Origin: Dickeya lacustris
Lineage (GTDB): Bacteria > Pseudomonadota > Gammaproteobacteria > Enterobacterales > Enterobacteriaceae
Reading direction: 5' to 3'
DNA: 64,000 nt
Assembly: GCF_029635795.1 (NCBI RefSeq)
Contig: NZ_CP114280.1
Location: forward strand, 2,418,001 to 2,482,000
Shown here: piece by piece, positions 47,901 through 57,703 of the stretch
Numbering within the stretch: position 1 is the stretch's first letter
How the letters are laid out: each line of letters begins with the position of its first letter
Made by a program: the position numbers and the translations under genes
Notes under the pieces: generated by a model
The model's database searches: none
What the model was told of the DNA's origin: nothing
Seen by the model: the letters and a program-made list of their open reading frames with translations, nothing else

Positions 47901-48592
47901 AACGCAATCTTCTCCAGCAAGGGTTTTAATAACATCGTTTTTGATAATGAGGGGGTATTGTCTGGTTGGCTTCGGCTACTGAACAGCGCGCGAAAACGGC
48001 TATTATCCGGCTGCGCTGATGCAGCGGCAGCAAACGCAGCCGGGCGCACCGGCGTTGCCGCAGCAAATGCCTGCCTCGGCGCGTTTTGCAGCGTTCTAAC
48101 TTCCGCTAACGGCTCAACAGGCGCACTCAGCGGCGCTTGAGGGGGTACTAACGCGATCGGTTGCACGGCTTGCGCTACTGGCGACTGCGCGGTTAGCAGC
48201 TGTTCTGTTATCGATCGCGTGGCTATCGGTTGCATGGCTATCGATTGCGCAGCTATTGCCGATGCCACCGCCGGTGGCGCCAGAGAGGCGGCAACCGCAC
48301 TCAACAGCGCAGGCGTCGCATCCGGCGACGCGGCTTTCGGCGCTAAACGCGCGGTCGCGGGAGTCGCCGTCGGCTCGTTAAACAATGAGGGATTAATCGG
48401 CGCAGGTTGTGCCACACCGGTCGCGTGTACGCCTGACAGGGCATCGTCCTCTGCCGGGTTGCGCAACAACTGTTTCATCAACGGCCAGGCAACAGTGTCT
48501 GACTGCAACATTTGGCTGGACATGTCCCTGAAATCAATATCTTTTATTTGGGCTTTGTCCCTAAAGCGCTGCATATCATCATAACTGTTCAT
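47891..48592 (-). CDS. bcsO: Proline/alanine-rich BcsO-like protein, first gene of the bcs operon
   Basis: 233-residue protein. The N-terminal 45 residues (MNSYDDMQRFRDKAQIKDID, then FRDMSSQMLQSDTVAWPLMKQLL) resemble the BcsR-like start of BcsO. The rest is Ala/Pro/Val/Ile-rich low-complexity sequence with imperfect units such as IAAQSIAMQPIATRSI (about 115-130) and no membrane segment. BcsO is found in some bcs operons of enterobacteria but has no established biochemical function. Operon-leading position and overlap with bcsQ suggest a role with BcsQ, by analogy with BcsR-BcsQ in E. coli. Assignment rests on context, N-terminus and composition. Confidence 0.8.
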   Translation of the reverse strand: MNSYDDMQRFRDKAQIKDIDFRDMSSQMLQSDTVAWPLMKQLLRNPAEDDALSGVHATGVAQPAPINPSLFNEPTATPATARLAPKAASPDATPALLSAVAASLAPPAVASAIAAQSIAMQPIATRSITEQLLTAQSPVAQAVQPIALVPPQAPLSAPVEPLAEVRTLQNAPRQAFAAATPVRPAAFAAAASAQPDNSRFRALFSSRSQPDNTPSLSKTMLLKPLLEKIALCR

Positions 48593-49180
48593 CTGACTGT
48601 CATTTCCCTGGAAAAGGGTGGTCGAAATACGCTGTCATTGGGCAGCGCAAAAAACAATCTTTTAAGATTAGTCTTATACCGAGATTTGTGACGAAGGTAA
48701 ATTCCTTCAGAAAAATAAATAAGCGCGCTGTAAGTAAATAGGCTACCGGCATTCGTTAACCACATTATTATTGCTACTGGCGCTAATTTACGCCATAGAT
48801 CGTCAAAAACTCGATAATCAATGGGAAAACTAATATTTCAACACCGAACATTTCATAAAAATTAAAATGTATTTTACATATTTCACAAAAAAATCGGGCT
48901 TAAACGCCGAATAACTCGCGAAATAAGTTAGCGAAACTAATAAAATCCACCCCACACCCGTTTACTTTAACTCAAGCTTTATTAATCATTCCCAGCGTTG
49001 CGCAACAGCAAATACCTGCCCGAGTCGCCCACATCTGCACGCATCCCCCCATGAACATAGCGGGGTGTTGATAAGAAAAATCAGACGAAAAAAACCGGAC
49101 ACCTCACCGATGGCAACGCGCAGCAGGCCATATCAGGGAAACCCGCGCCGTACTGAAGTTGAACGGCCAAGGCCCGGCAC
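48593..49180. other. bcs operon upstream region
   Basis: 588 bases, strongly AT-rich between about 48650 and 48960, with no supported gene. It presumably carries the bcs promoter and regulator sites (CsgD-, RpoS- or other-type), none of which I can assign. A short plus-strand frame near 49065 is rejected. Confidence 0.45.
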
Positions 49181-49214
49181 AAAAAAACGGCCCCGGAGAT
49201 TAACCGAGGCCGTG
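49181..49214 (-). terminator. dpp operon terminator
   Basis: Arms ACGGCCCCGG (49188-49197) and CCGAGGCCGT (49204-49213), one mismatch or wobble, with a seven-base A on the plus strand; the minus strand reads GGGGCCGTTTTTTT. It follows dppF by about 90 bases, beyond a tandem repeat. Confidence 0.85.
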
Positions 49215-49218
49215 TTGT

Positions 49219-49293
49219 CTCACGTTGTTGTACGTCGCGTTATTGTACGTCACGTTGCTGTGCGTCACGCTATTACACGTCACGCTATTGTGC
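49219..49293. repeat. Five 15-bp tandem repeats between dppF and its terminator
   Basis: Units start at 49219, 49234, 49249, 49264 and 49279, for example GTCACGTTGCTGTGC, GTCACGCTATTACAC and GTCACGCTATTGTGC. They begin 10 bases past the dppF stop. The 15-base period is a multiple of three, so in frame it would encode a repeating pentapeptide (SVTHN-like on the minus strand), though not in the dppF frame. Confidence 0.85.
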
Positions 49294-49303
49294 GAGACGC
49301 GAA

Positions 49304-50314
49304 TCAGCCAGCCGGACTCTCTTCCTGCTGCTCCACCGCAAAGCAGGCAACCAGTTGGTCGCCGTGCGGTTTGAGGTGAGGTTGCAACTGGGTGCAAGTC
49401 CCGAAACGGTGCTGGCAACGGGCGTTAAAAGCACAGCCCGGCGGCGGACTGAGCGGGCTTGGCAGCTCGCCGGTCAGCTTGATGCGCTCACGGCGCGCGT
49501 CCGGGTTCAGGCGCGGCGTCGCAGACAACAGCGCCTGGGTGTACGGGTGGCGCGGGTTGTTGAAAATCGCGTCTTTACTGCCTTTCTCCACGCAGCGGCC
49601 CAGATACATCACCATCACTTCATCGGCGATGTGTTCCACCACCGACAGGTCATGCGAGATAAACACGTAAGACAGCCCCAGTTCCTGCTGCAAATCCATC
49701 ATCAGGTTCAGCACCTGTGCGCGCACCGACACGTCGAGCGCAGACACTGGTTCGTCGGCAATCACTACGTCCGGGTCAAGCATCAGCCCGCGAGCGATAG
49801 CGATACGCTGGCGCTGGCCGCCGGAAAACATGTGCGGGTAACGGTCGTAATGCTCGGTTTTCAGCCCGACTTTCGCCATCATCGCCAGCGCTTTCTCGCG
49901 GCGCTCTGCCTTGGTGAGCTCGGTGTTGATAACCAGCGGCTCTTCCAGGATCTGGCCAATTTTTTTGCGCGGATTGAGCGACGCATACGGGTTCTGGAAC
50001 ACGATCTGGATTTTCTGGCGACGCAGCTTCTGCGCTGCCGGGTCTGGCTTGAGCAGATCCTGGCCCTGATAATACAGCTCGCCGTGCGACGGCGTTTCAA
50101 TCATGGTCAGCAGGCGGCCCAGCGTGGACTTGCCGCAACCGGATTCACCCACCACCGCCAGCGTTTTGCCACGCTCCAGCGTGAACGACACGCCATCCAG
50201 CGCTTTCACCAGTCGCTCCGGTGCGAACAACCCTTTTTTCACCGGGTAGTGTTTTTTCAAATCAATCGCTTCGAGCAGATAGGGCTGCCCGGCTGCGTTC
50301 ATGGTCTGGCTCAT
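49304..50314 (-). CDS. dppF: Dipeptide ABC transporter ATPase DppF
   Basis: 336-residue ABC ATPase of the oligopeptide subfamily. Walker [15 protein letters not shown] (about 54-67), signature [15 protein letters not shown] (about 166-180), Walker [12 protein letters not shown] and [10 protein letters not shown]-terminal cysteine-rich segment ([14 protein letters not shown], then a later CFA) resembles the iron-sulfur-binding tail of Dpp/Opp ATPases. It is the last gene of dppABCDF and overlaps dppD by four bases. Confidence 0.96.
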   Translation of the reverse strand: MSQTMNAAGQPYLLEAIDLKKHYPVKKGLFAPERLVKALDGVSFTLERGKTLAVVGESGCGKSTLGRLLTMIETPSHGELYYQGQDLLKPDPAAQKLRRQKIQIVFQNPYASLNPRKKIGQILEEPLVINTELTKAERREKALAMMAKVGLKTEHYDRYPHMFSGGQRQRIAIARGLMLDPDVVIADEPVSALDVSVRAQVLNLMMDLQQELGLSYVFISHDLSVVEHIADEVMVMYLGRCVEKGSKDAIFNNPRHPYTQALLSATPRLNPDARRERIKLTGELPSPLSPPPGCAFNARCQHRFGTCTQLQPHLKPHGDQLVACFAVEQQEESPAG

Positions 50315-51291
50315 ACGGTTGGCCTCCCCGCATCATCCAGCGGTGTGTGACATTTCACCTGACGACCGGGAATATCCCGCATCTCAGGCTCTTCCTGACG
50401 GCAACGATCGCTGGCGTAGGGGCAGCGAGGGTTCAACAGACAACCCTGCGGCCGGTCATACTTGCCCGGCACCACGCCCGGCAGCGACGCCAGCCGTGAT
50501 TTGTCTGCGGCAAACTCCGGCAGCGCGCGCAGCAGCGCCTGGGTGTAGGGGTGGCGCGGAGCGCGGAAAATATCCACCGCCTTGCCCGATTCCACCACCT
50601 GTCCGGCGTACATCACGATGATGTGGTGCGCCGCTTCCGCCACCAGCGCCAAATCGTGGGTAATCAGGATCAGCGCCATGTTCTCTTTTTGCTGCAACTC
50701 CAGCAGCAGTTCGATGATCTGCGCCTGAATGGTCACATCCAGCGCCGTCGTCGGTTCATCGGCGATCAGCAGCTTTGGCCGACAGGCAATCGCCATCGCA
50801 ATCATTACACGCTGGCTCATGCCGCCCGACAGCTGATGCGGATACACATCCAGCCGCGATTCCGGGTCAGGAATCCCCACCTGATTGAGCAAATCAATCG
50901 CGCGCGCGCGCCGGGTTTTACGGTTGCCGCCCTGATGCACCTTGATGGCTTCCATAATCTGGTAGCCCACGGTGTAACACGGATTCAGGCTGGTCATCGG
51001 GTCCTGGAAGATCATCGCCACTTCCGCGCCTACCAGCTGACGCCGCTCCTTATCGGAGAGCGTCTGTAAATCACGCTGGTTGAACTCCAGTTTGTCAGCC
51101 ATCACTTTACCGGGGAAATCAATCAGCCCCATGATAGCCAGTGAACTGACCGATTTGCCGGAACCGGACTCGCCGACGATGCCGACCACCTGCCCCTGTT
51201 CCACCTGATAGCTGATGCGGTCTACCGCACGAAACGGCAGCGCACCTTCGCCAAAGTGTACCGACAGTTTATCTACATTGAGTAACGCCAT
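50311..51291 (-). CDS. dppD: Dipeptide ABC transporter ATPase DppD
   Basis: 326-residue partner ATPase. The ATG at 51291 ([16 protein letters not shown]) is the family start; a longer reading adds an unconserved tail. Walker [15 protein letters not shown], signature [15 protein letters not shown], Walker [23 protein letters not shown], and the Cys-rich C-terminus ([14 protein letters not shown], then C). It energises the DppBC channel for dipeptide and heme-precursor uptake. Overlaps dppF. Confidence 0.96.
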   Translation of the reverse strand: MALLNVDKLSVHFGEGALPFRAVDRISYQVEQGQVVGIVGESGSGKSVSSLAIMGLIDFPGKVMADKLEFNQRDLQTLSDKERRQLVGAEVAMIFQDPMTSLNPCYTVGYQIMEAIKVHQGGNRKTRRARAIDLLNQVGIPDPESRLDVYPHQLSGGMSQRVMIAMAIACRPKLLIADEPTTALDVTIQAQIIELLLELQQKENMALILITHDLALVAEAAHHIIVMYAGQVVESGKAVDIFRAPRHPYTQALLRALPEFAADKSRLASLPGVVPGKYDRPQGCLLNPRCPYASDRCRQEEPEMRDIPGRQVKCHTPLDDAGRPTV

Positions 51292-51319
51292 CTCTCTACC
51301 TCTATCGCCGCTTGCGCTG

Positions 51320-52225
51320 TCACTGCTTGAGTTTGGGGTCGAGAGCATCACGCAAGCCGTCCCCCATCAGGTTAAATGCCAATACCGTCAGCAAAATCGC
51401 CAGTCCGGGGAACGTCACCACCCACCAGGCGCTCTGCGCAAATTGCAGCACGTCGGAGAGCATGGTGCCCCATTCCGGTGTCGGCGGCTGTGCGCCCATG
51501 CCGAGGAACCCAAGCGCAGCCATATCGAGAATGGCGTTAGAAAAGCCCATTGATGCCTGCACGATCAACGGTGCCAGGCAATTAGGGAAAATGTTGATAA
51601 ACATCTGGCGCAGCGCCCCAGCGCCCGCCACACGGGAAGCGGTCACATAATCACGGTTGACTTCCATCAGCACTGCCGCGCGCGTCAAACGCACATAGTG
51701 CGGCAGCGACACGAAGGTCAACGCCAGCGAGGCATTGAAAATGGAGGGGCCGAAAATCGCCACCAGCACCAGCGCCAGCAGCAGGCTCGGCAGCGCCAGC
51801 ATGATATCCACCAGACGCATGATGGCAGCATCTATCGAACCGCCGAAGTAACCGGCCATCAATCCGAACACGATGCCCAGCACCAGTGACATCAGCACCA
51901 CCAGACAGCCGACCAGCAGCGACAGGCGCGCGCCATACATCAGGCGTGACAGCACATCGCGCCCGACATCATCGGTGCCAAGAATAAATTGCCAGCTACC
52001 GCCTTCCTGCCAGACTGGTGGCTTTAACAGCGCATCACGAAACTGCTCGGCAGGCGCGTGGGGAGCCAGCACACTGGCCCCAATCGCCACGATCAGCATC
52101 AAAACAATGTAAACCAGGCCGACCACGGCCCCTTTGTTACGCTTAAAATAGTGCCAGAACTCCTGAAGCGGAGTCATCGGCACTGGCGCAGCCGTTTGTA
52201 CTGCGGGTTGCGTTATTTGCGTCAT
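51320..52225 (-). CDS. dppC: Dipeptide ABC transporter permease DppC
   Basis: 301-residue inner-membrane permease with six TM helices; an N-terminal cytoplasmic segment precedes TM1, as in DppC/OppC. The coupling motif [25 protein letters not shown] (EAA loop) is near residue 190-215. Lies 28 bases upstream of dppD and 13 bases after dppB. Confidence 0.96.
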   Translation of the reverse strand: MTQITQPAVQTAAPVPMTPLQEFWHYFKRNKGAVVGLVYIVLMLIVAIGASVLAPHAPAEQFRDALLKPPVWQEGGSWQFILGTDDVGRDVLSRLMYGARLSLLVGCLVVLMSLVLGIVFGLMAGYFGGSIDAAIMRLVDIMLALPSLLLALVLVAIFGPSIFNASLALTFVSLPHYVRLTRAAVLMEVNRDYVTASRVAGAGALRQMFINIFPNCLAPLIVQASMGFSNAILDMAALGFLGMGAQPPTPEWGTMLSDVLQFAQSAWWVVTFPGLAILLTVLAFNLMGDGLRDALDPKLKQ

Positions 52226-52238
52226 TCTGCGCCTCCTG

Positions 52239-53258
52239 TTATTTCTTATGCCGGATACGCGGGTTCACCACGCCGTATGTCAGGTCTACCAGCAGGTTCA
52301 CCAGAATTATCATGGTGGCAACCAGCAACACCCCGCCTTGCACCACCGGATAGTCACGGCGTTGCAGCGCATCAATCAACCAGCGCCCGAGGCCCGGCCA
52401 GGAGAAAATGGTTTCCGTCAGGATCGCGCCCGCCAGCATGGTGCCGACCTGCAAACCAATCACCGTTACCACCGGTAACATGGCGTTGCGTAACGCATGC
52501 ACGACAATGACGCGCAGGCGGCTTAAGCCTTTGGCGCGGGCGGTACGGATGTAATCTTCGCCCAGCACTTCCAGCATCGCCGAGCGCGTCATACGCACAA
52601 TCACCGCCAGCGGAATGGTGCCGAGCACCACGGCGGGCAGCACCATGTGCATCACGGCGTCTTTGAAGTCACCGTCTGCGCCCCAGATTAAGGTATCTAT
52701 CAACATAAAACCGGACAGCGGCAGGGTGTCATCCAAAAACACCGTATCGCCGATGCGACCGGACACCGGCGTCAGGTTCAGTTGCACGGAAACCAGCATG
52801 ATAAGCATCATGCCCCACCAGAAAATCGGCATCGAATAGCCGGTTAATGCCAGGCTGATGGATGTGTGATCAAAGATAGAACCGCGCTTAACCGCCGCCA
52901 TCACACCAACGGGAATACCGATAATCACCGCGAAGATCATCGCGCAGACGCCCAGTTCCAGCGTGGCCTTAAAACGCGGCACAAATTCGTCCCACACCGG
53001 CATGCGGCTTTTTAGCGACATGCCTAAATCACCGTGCAACACGCCATAGATGTAATGCAGATATTGCTCCCACAGCGGCTTGTTAAGACCAAGCTGCGCC
53101 ATCAACTGCGCATGGCGCTCTGGAGAAATACCGCGCTCCCCTGCCATGATCATCACCGGGTCGCCGGGGATCATGTGCACGAAAGCGAAAGTCAGTAGGG
53201 TAATACCGATAAACGTTGGGATAACCAGCCCCAAACGCCGGAGTATGAACTGCAACAT
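52239..53258 (-). CDS. dppB: Dipeptide ABC transporter permease DppB
   Basis: 339-residue permease with six TM helices and the EAA coupling loop (MLEVLGEDYIRTARAKGLS, about residues 230-248). Begins MLQFILRRLGLVIPTFIGIT, identical in character to E. coli DppB. It is separated from dppA by about 175 bases containing a strong hairpin. Confidence 0.97.
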   Translation of the reverse strand: MLQFILRRLGLVIPTFIGITLLTFAFVHMIPGDPVMIMAGERGISPERHAQLMAQLGLNKPLWEQYLHYIYGVLHGDLGMSLKSRMPVWDEFVPRFKATLELGVCAMIFAVIIGIPVGVMAAVKRGSIFDHTSISLALTGYSMPIFWWGMMLIMLVSVQLNLTPVSGRIGDTVFLDDTLPLSGFMLIDTLIWGADGDFKDAVMHMVLPAVVLGTIPLAVIVRMTRSAMLEVLGEDYIRTARAKGLSRLRVIVVHALRNAMLPVVTVIGLQVGTMLAGAILTETIFSWPGLGRWLIDALQRRDYPVVQGGVLLVATMIILVNLLVDLTYGVVNPRIRHKK

Positions 53259-53387
53259 ATCCCGAACTCTCTGTGCGTTCTCTTATTAGAGATAAAGGGC
53301 CCGGCGGTCTCGCCGCCGAGCCTGACATGGCTCACTGAAAAAACGGACGCCGAAGCCTCCCCCGCTATTCCCCGATAGAAACAGCAG

Positions 53388-53410
53388 GGGCGATAGCACA
53401 GCTATCGCCC
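53388..53410 (-). promoter_or_regulatory. Intercistronic hairpin between dppA and dppB
   Basis: Perfect 10-base arms GGGCGATAGC (53388-53397) and GCTATCGCCC (53401-53410) around a three-base loop, without a T-run. Such stems typically stabilise the binding-protein message and reduce read-through, allowing DppA excess over the permease. Confidence 0.65.
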
Positions 53411-53433
53411 GTGAATATGACGTATATGGATGA

Positions 53434-55041
53434 TTACTCTACAGATACGTGATTAAAGTTATGCACACCGCGAGGTTCGATAACATAACCTTTCACGTTT
53501 TTACGGATCGGTTCATACACGGTAGAGTGGGCAACAATCAGCGCCGGAGCCTGATCGTGCATCACCACCTGAGACTGTTTGTACAGCTCGATACGCTTGG
53601 CCTGATCGGATACGGAACGCGCTGGCTGAATCAAGTCTTCAAACGGCTTGTAACACCATTTGGAGTAGTTGGAGCCTTTTTTCGCCGCATCGCAGCTAAA
53701 CAGCGTCGCCAGGAAGTTATCCGGGTCTCCGTTGTCGCCAGTCCAGCCCATCAGCACCGTCTGGTGTTCACCGGCTTTGGCACGCTTGAGGTATTCGCCC
53801 CACTCGTAGGTGACGATTTTGGCTTTCACGCCCACTTTCGCCCAATCCGCCTGGATCATCTCAGCCATACGGCGCGCATTCGGGTTATACGGACGCTGTA
53901 CCGGCATCGCCCACAGATCAATCTCAAAGCCGTTTTCCGCACCCGCTTCTTTGAGCAGTGCTTTGGCTTTGGCAGGGTCATAGGCGTAGTCTTTCACGTC
54001 ATCGTTATAACCCCACATGGTCGGCGGGATCAGGTTTTTCGCTGCCTGACCGGCACCCTGATACACCGCATCAATAATGGCTTGCTTGTTCACCGCGTAG
54101 GTCAGCGCCTGACGGATTTTCACGTTATCCAGCGGTTTTTTCTCAACGTTGAATGACAGATAGCCCACGTTCAGGCCCGGCTGTTGCAACAGGTTGATGT
54201 TTTTATCCTGCTTCATGCTGGCGAGATCGGCCGGGTTCGGGTACGGCATAATCTGGCATTCGTCTTTTTGCAGCTTGGCATAGCGCACGGAGGCATCCGG
54301 GGTGATGGAGAAGACCAGACGGTCAATACTCGGTTTCGTGCCCCAGAAGCTGTCAAAGCGTTTGTAGAGAATACGGGAGTCTTTCTGGTACTGCTGCAAC
54401 TGGAACGGCCCGGTGCCGATAGGGTCAAGGTCGATTTTCTCCGGCGTACCGGCTTTCAGTACCTTGTCGCCATATTCAGCAGACAAAATCGACGCGAAAT
54501 CCATCGCCAGGTCAGCCAGGAACGGCGCTTCGGCACGCGTCAGCTGGAAGCGAACCGTGTTGTCATCCACTTTCTCAATTTTGCTGATAAGCTCATTCAT
54601 CCCCATACCTTCAAAGTATTCGTAGCTGCCGCCGGAGACTTTGTGGAACGGGTGATTGGCATCCAATTGACGCTGGAAAGAGAACAGCACGTCATCGGCA
54701 TTGAGGTTACGGCTCGGTTTGAAATCTTTACTGTCCTGCCACTTCACGTCTTTGCGTAAATGGAAAGTATAGGTTTTGCCGTCAGCGCTGATATCCCACT
54801 TCTCGGCCAGACCCGGCTCGATTTCGGTGGTGCCGTTTTTAAACTCAACCAGACGGTTATAAATTGGAATGGAGCTGGCATCAAAGGTGGTGCCGGAGGT
54901 AAACAGCTGCGGGTTGAAGCCTTCAGGAGAACCTTCTGAACAATACACCAGGGTTTTTGCCTGTACACCGGCGGCAACAGATAGCGCCAGAAGACCAAGG
55001 CTGAATTTCAGCACCCTTGATTTCATCAGGGATTTAGCCAT
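53434..55041 (-). CDS. dppA: Dipeptide periplasmic binding protein DppA
   Basis: 535-residue SBP of the peptide/nickel class. Signal peptide cut after GVQA near residue 28, then KTLVYCSEGSPEGFNPQLFTS, virtually the E. coli DppA opening. The conserved SBP-bac-5 motifs (AEKWDISADGKTYTFHLRKDVKW; AYDPAKAKALLKEAG; GWTGDNGDPDNFL) are present. DppA binds dipeptides, and in E. coli also serves heme uptake and peptide chemotaxis with Tap, a link to the MCP set here. Start with GGAG nine bases upstream. The leader has a GcvB-type target sequence. Confidence 0.97.
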   Translation of the reverse strand: MAKSLMKSRVLKFSLGLLALSVAAGVQAKTLVYCSEGSPEGFNPQLFTSGTTFDASSIPIYNRLVEFKNGTTEIEPGLAEKWDISADGKTYTFHLRKDVKWQDSKDFKPSRNLNADDVLFSFQRQLDANHPFHKVSGGSYEYFEGMGMNELISKIEKVDDNTVRFQLTRAEAPFLADLAMDFASILSAEYGDKVLKAGTPEKIDLDPIGTGPFQLQQYQKDSRILYKRFDSFWGTKPSIDRLVFSITPDASVRYAKLQKDECQIMPYPNPADLASMKQDKNINLLQQPGLNVGYLSFNVEKKPLDNVKIRQALTYAVNKQAIIDAVYQGAGQAAKNLIPPTMWGYNDDVKDYAYDPAKAKALLKEAGAENGFEIDLWAMPVQRPYNPNARRMAEMIQADWAKVGVKAKIVTYEWGEYLKRAKAGEHQTVLMGWTGDNGDPDNFLATLFSCDAAKKGSNYSKWCYKPFEDLIQPARSVSDQAKRIELYKQSQVVMHDQAPALIVAHSTVYEPIRKNVKGYVIEPRGVHNFNHVSVE

Positions 55042-56258
55042 TACATGAACTCCATTGTGGATGTTGTGTGTGAGTCAGACCCATTATTGTGCTCGCGAAG
55101 TGCTGGCGAGCGCGACGGAGATTATCGCGGCCCTTTTTCACGGTGGTCTGTACTTCTTCTTTATCTGCGTCAGTCTGGAACAAGCCTAAAGACAGACACG
55201 CGAGTAAACAGGGAAAGACAACAGTGCGGGACAAGCAGGAAACCCCGCCAGCCCTGTCGGATCAATCATCATGATTCCGGGTACTCTGCCGCTTCTCCTC
55301 CTTGTGACGCCCACAATGTGTCAACAGATGACAATCGCGTCAATATAACCTGTTAGGATTTACAAACAGAAACCGCAGAATCATCAAGGTATAAAATTAG
55401 CTCAATTGGCTTAATTTTTGGTGACTAAGCCCACAAAATAACAAAAACACAACAGTTAAAACCAGGTTAACTCACTCATGCGATAATTATCACCACACAA
55501 TAACTCATATGAAAATCCTCTCGAATGGTGAATTAGTACACAGTAAAGCGTGTTAAAAAGGTTAAAAACAGGTGAAAATACTGACAAAAATAGGCCAGCC
55601 ATGATGCATTCCTACCATCGGTGTGAGAACACGCCAACTATTTGCGCAATATAAAAAAACTTTCCCGCACAGCAGAAAATGCCGCCGTTCCGGGCCTACG
55701 CCACCCCATTGTGCATACGACAGCGGTGATGGCAGCTAACCGCGCCAAAAAACCCCTCCACCACCATCAGCCCTGCGCATGGCGATCGTCTGCGGCGATC
55801 TCGCCGTTTCCCCTGCGGGTATTGTTAATTTTTGTTCTTTTTACAGCGGGGTTTTTATTTATGTAACTTTTAAAAATTTATTTTTATTTTCGTCATGACA
55901 TGATATTTTTCAGCTATTACGTCGCTTACCTGCTTTCAAAATTATTTCTTTATTCATTTCCTCTCCCTTATTTACCCCAGCAAACGAATTTTAATTACAA
56001 AACGACTAATTAAATTACTTAAAAGCGAATTGGAGTGCAGTTCACAACTCTTTCACGTTTGTAGCGAACGCCTATTATTTTTAACATTTGCCTATGCTAG
56101 ATTACTTAAAGAATATATCGTCATAATAATAACATCGCCTTTTTATTTTGATGGTGTGACTGATGGTTATTGTGCGCAGCACATTTAACAAAATGTTTCC
56201 ACGCCTTGCAGAGCAAGCCCAACCCTCTGTCCTATGCCGCTACAACAGGGTGAATATA
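55042..56258. other. dppA leader and upstream region of the carboxylate transporter gene
   Basis: About 1.2 kb between divergent genes with no gene I can support. A plus-strand frame at 55642-55866 has no ribosome site. Part is extremely AT-rich (55850-56150) and should contain the promoter of the transporter at 56259; the dppA promoter is likely at 55080-55400. No DcuR or CRP site was confidently read. Confidence 0.5.
55061..55068 (-). promoter_or_regulatory. Putative GcvB sRNA target site in the dppA leader
   Basis: The minus strand reads CACAACAT at 20-27 bases upstream of the dppA ATG, within a CA-rich run overlapping the ribosome site region. CACAACAT matches the consensus recognised by the R1 seed of GcvB, which represses dppA in E. 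coli and Salmonella. gcvB itself is not in the window. Confidence 0.6.
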
Positions 56259-57599
56259 ATGAAAAGCATTGAAACTGAAATACTGAGCGATAATACGCTT
56301 ACTACCGCACCATCAGGTTTACTGGAGAATATCAACAAAGTCCGCATTGGCTCTGTGCCTTTTATTCTTTTCCTGGTTATTTCTGCCATTGTTTTTATTG
56401 CATCTTATGCCAGCTATCTGCCAAAAAATATGATTGGCGGGTTCGCGGTTATTATGACGATGGGTTTTCTGTTGGCCTATATTGGCCAGCGTATTCCGGT
56501 ACTTAAAGAAGTTGGCGGGCCAGCCATTCTTTGCCTGATGGTGCCGTCAGTGCTGGTTTATTTCCATTTGTTCAACGCCAACACGCTTGATACCGTCAAG
56601 CTGTTAATGAAAGACGCCAACTTCCTTTACTTCGTTATCGCAAGCCTGGTGGTCGGCAGTATTCTTGGCATGAACCGCGTCATCCTGATTCAGGGGATGA
56701 TTCGTATGTTCATCCCGCTGGTCATCGGTACGGCAACCGCAGTGATTACCGGTCTGCTGGTCGGTAAACTGTTTGGTTACAGCTTCTACCACACCTTCTT
56801 CTTCATCATCGTTCCTATCATCGGCGGTGGTATCGGCGAAGGCATTCTGCCGCTGTCGCTGGCTTACTCGTCGATTCTCGGCCAGACGCCGGATGTCTAC
56901 GTCGCCCAGCTCGCGCCTGCCGCCGTTGTCGGTAATATCTTCGCCATCATCTGCGCTGGCGTACTGGCGCGCATCGGTATCTGGCGCAGTGACCTGAATG
57001 GTAACGGTAATCTGGTACGCAATGCCGATGACAGTGCGCTGTTTGCCGTCAAAGACGCGCCCAAAACGGTCGATTTCCACCTGATGGGCGGCGGCCTGCT
57101 GCTGATCTGTACTTTCTTTATCGTCGGCGGATTGTTTGAAAAAGTGCTGCACATTCCAGGCCCGGTACTGATGATTCTGATCGCCGTGCTGTGTAAATAT
57201 GGCCGGGTCATTCCTGCCAGTATGGAAACCGGTGCCAACAGCTTCTACAAATTCGTCTCAAGCTCGCTGGTTTGGCCGCTGATGATTGGCCTTGGCATGC
57301 TGTATGTCCCGCTGGAAAGCGTGGTTGCAGTGTTCTCTGTCGGCTATGTGGTGGTGTGTGGCTCGGTGGTGCTCTCGATGGCGCTGATAAGCTTCTTTAT
57401 CGCCCCATACCTGAAAATGTACCCGGTTGAAGCCTCTATCGTCACCAGTTGCCACAGTGGTCTGGGCGGTACGGGCGATGTGGCCATTCTTTCTGCCTCT
57501 AACCGTATGTCGCTGATGCCGTTCGCGCAAATCGCCACCCGTATCGGCGGTGCTTCCACCGTGATTGCCGCCACCTTGCTGTTAGGCTGGCTGGTGTAA
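56259..57599 (+). CDS. 2-hydroxycarboxylate transporter family (CitS/MaeN-type) Na+ symporter
   Basis: 446-residue secondary transporter, the same length as Klebsiella CitS. The ATG at 56259 follows CAGGG; a longer reading (from 56163) is unconserved. Eleven or so TM helices with two re-entrant loops, marked by the GGxG family motifs GGGIGEGILPLSLAY (about 195-209) and GLGGTGDVAILSASNRM (about 403-419), plus RIGGAS near the end. 2HCT carriers take up citrate, malate or related hydroxy-acids with Na+ or by precursor exchange. It is convergent with a DcuRS-type regulatory pair, and its exact substrate (malate or citrate) is not decidable. Confidence 0.92.
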   Translation: MKSIETEILSDNTLTTAPSGLLENINKVRIGSVPFILFLVISAIVFIASYASYLPKNMIGGFAVIMTMGFLLAYIGQRIPVLKEVGGPAILCLMVPSVLVYFHLFNANTLDTVKLLMKDANFLYFVIASLVVGSILGMNRVILIQGMIRMFIPLVIGTATAVITGLLVGKLFGYSFYHTFFFIIVPIIGGGIGEGILPLSLAYSSILGQTPDVYVAQLAPAAVVGNIFAIICAGVLARIGIWRSDLNGNGNLVRNADDSALFAVKDAPKTVDFHLMGGGLLLICTFFIVGGLFEKVLHIPGPVLMILIAVLCKYGRVIPASMETGANSFYKFVSSSLVWPLMIGLGMLYVPLESVVAVFSVGYVVVCGSVVLSMALISFFIAPYLKMYPVEASIVTSCHSGLGGTGDVAILSASNRMSLMPFAQIATRIGGASTVIAATLLLGWLV

Positions 57600-57622
57600 T
57601 TCTTCAGCGGATTTAATGCGAC

Positions 57623-57648
57623 AAGGCCACGGATTCCGTGGCCTTTTT
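57623..57648 (+). terminator. Terminator of the 2HCT transporter gene
   Basis: Perfect arms AAGGCCACGG (57623-57632) and CCGTGGCCTT (57636-57645) with loop ATT and a TTTTT tail, 24 bases after the stop. Confidence 0.9.
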
Positions 57649-57665
57649 CGTTTTACACGCCAGAT

Positions 57666-57691
57666 AAAAAAGCCACGTCGTTCGTGGCTTT
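57666..57691 (-). terminator. Terminator of the dcuSR-type genes
   Basis: Arms AAAGCCACG (57669-57677) and CGTGGCTTT (57683-57691); on the minus strand followed by TTTTT. Back to back with the transporter terminator, giving two independent stops between convergent genes. Confidence 0.85.
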
Positions 57692-57703
57692 GTCGTATTA
57701 GCG

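Noticed and set aside
49355..50350. 331-codon plus-strand open frame opposite dppF
   Set aside because: Antisense shadow of a GC-rich ABC ATPase gene; Arg/His/Gln-rich, no family motif.
53449..54759. Two long plus-strand frames opposite dppA
   Set aside because: Antisense shadows; hydrophobic runs derive from dppA codons.
55642..55866. 75-codon plus-strand frame in the dppA-2HCT gap
   Set aside because: No ribosome site, no homologous features, Arg/His/Lys-rich composition.
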